Assembly: GCA_900321055.1 (NCBI GenBank)
Contig: ONUQ01000090.1
Coordinates: 1 to 5,969, forward strand
DNA from: an uncultured Elusimicrobia bacterium
Lineage (GTDB): Bacteria > Elusimicrobiota > Endomicrobiia > Endomicrobiales > Endomicrobiaceae
Length of the DNA stretch: 5,969 bases
Direction of reading: 5' to 3'
A program made the position numbers and the translations under genes. Shown here piece after piece: positions 5,948 to 5,969 of the stretch (position 1 is its first letter; the number at the start of each line of letters is the position of its first letter). The notes beneath the pieces are model-generated. The model was not told where the DNA came from. It saw only the letters and a program-made list of their open reading frames with translations, and did not search any database.

Positions 5948-5969
5948 ATGACTGAATTTACATCAGATA
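5948..5969 (+). CDS. Start of an unidentified gene (cut by the window end)
   Basis: An ATG at 5948 opens a frame reading MTEFTSD before the window ends. A near-consensus promoter (5878-5906) and a strong Shine-Dalgarno site (5934-5940) in the correct order and spacing support a real gene, transcribed divergently from metH. Seven residues are too few to identify it. They show no signal peptide, so a cytoplasmic protein is likely but not certain. Confidence 0.7.

Overview
The window is about 6 kb of AT-rich bacterial DNA (G+C near 30% by eye) with dense genes and almost no intergenic space. It looks chromosomal. I saw no mobile element, CRISPR array, tRNA or rRNA. Short coupled genes, A/T-ending codons, a short cobalamin-dependent methionine synthase and exported M16 peptidases suggest an anaerobic or gut-type, probably diderm bacterium. 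An Elusimicrobiota-like (Endomicrobia) source would fit, but that is a low-confidence guess because no phylogenetic marker gene is present.

Layout. (1) Bases 1-425, + strand: the 3' part of a family 2 glycosyltransferase gene whose start lies upstream of the window. (2) Bases 422-5788, - strand: a tightly packed four-gene unit. In transcription order it holds a B12-dependent methionine synthase without the reactivation domain (metH), a 121-residue three-helix membrane protein of unknown function, a catalytically intact exported M16 peptidase, and a second exported M16 protein that has lost the zinc site. Junctions are a 2-bp gap, an ATGA overlap and another ATGA overlap, so co-transcription and translational coupling are very likely. 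(3) Bases 5789-5947: the only real intergenic region, a 159-bp divergent promoter region. It has an extended -10 promoter for metH and a near-consensus -35/-10 promoter for a + strand gene, each overlapped by an inverted repeat. (4) Bases 5948-5969: the first seven codons of that + strand gene, too few to identify.

How the genes work together. The two M16 proteins most likely form a heterodimeric zinc peptidase in the cell envelope: one carries HxxEH, the other the conserved C-terminal Arg/Tyr pair. The membrane protein just before them may be an envelope partner, but that is inference. MetH works in the cytoplasm, and no biochemical link to the peptidases is evident. I found no clearly novel system. 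The most worthwhile leads are the palindromes over both divergent promoters, the odd operon of MetH with envelope peptidases, and the unassigned membrane protein.
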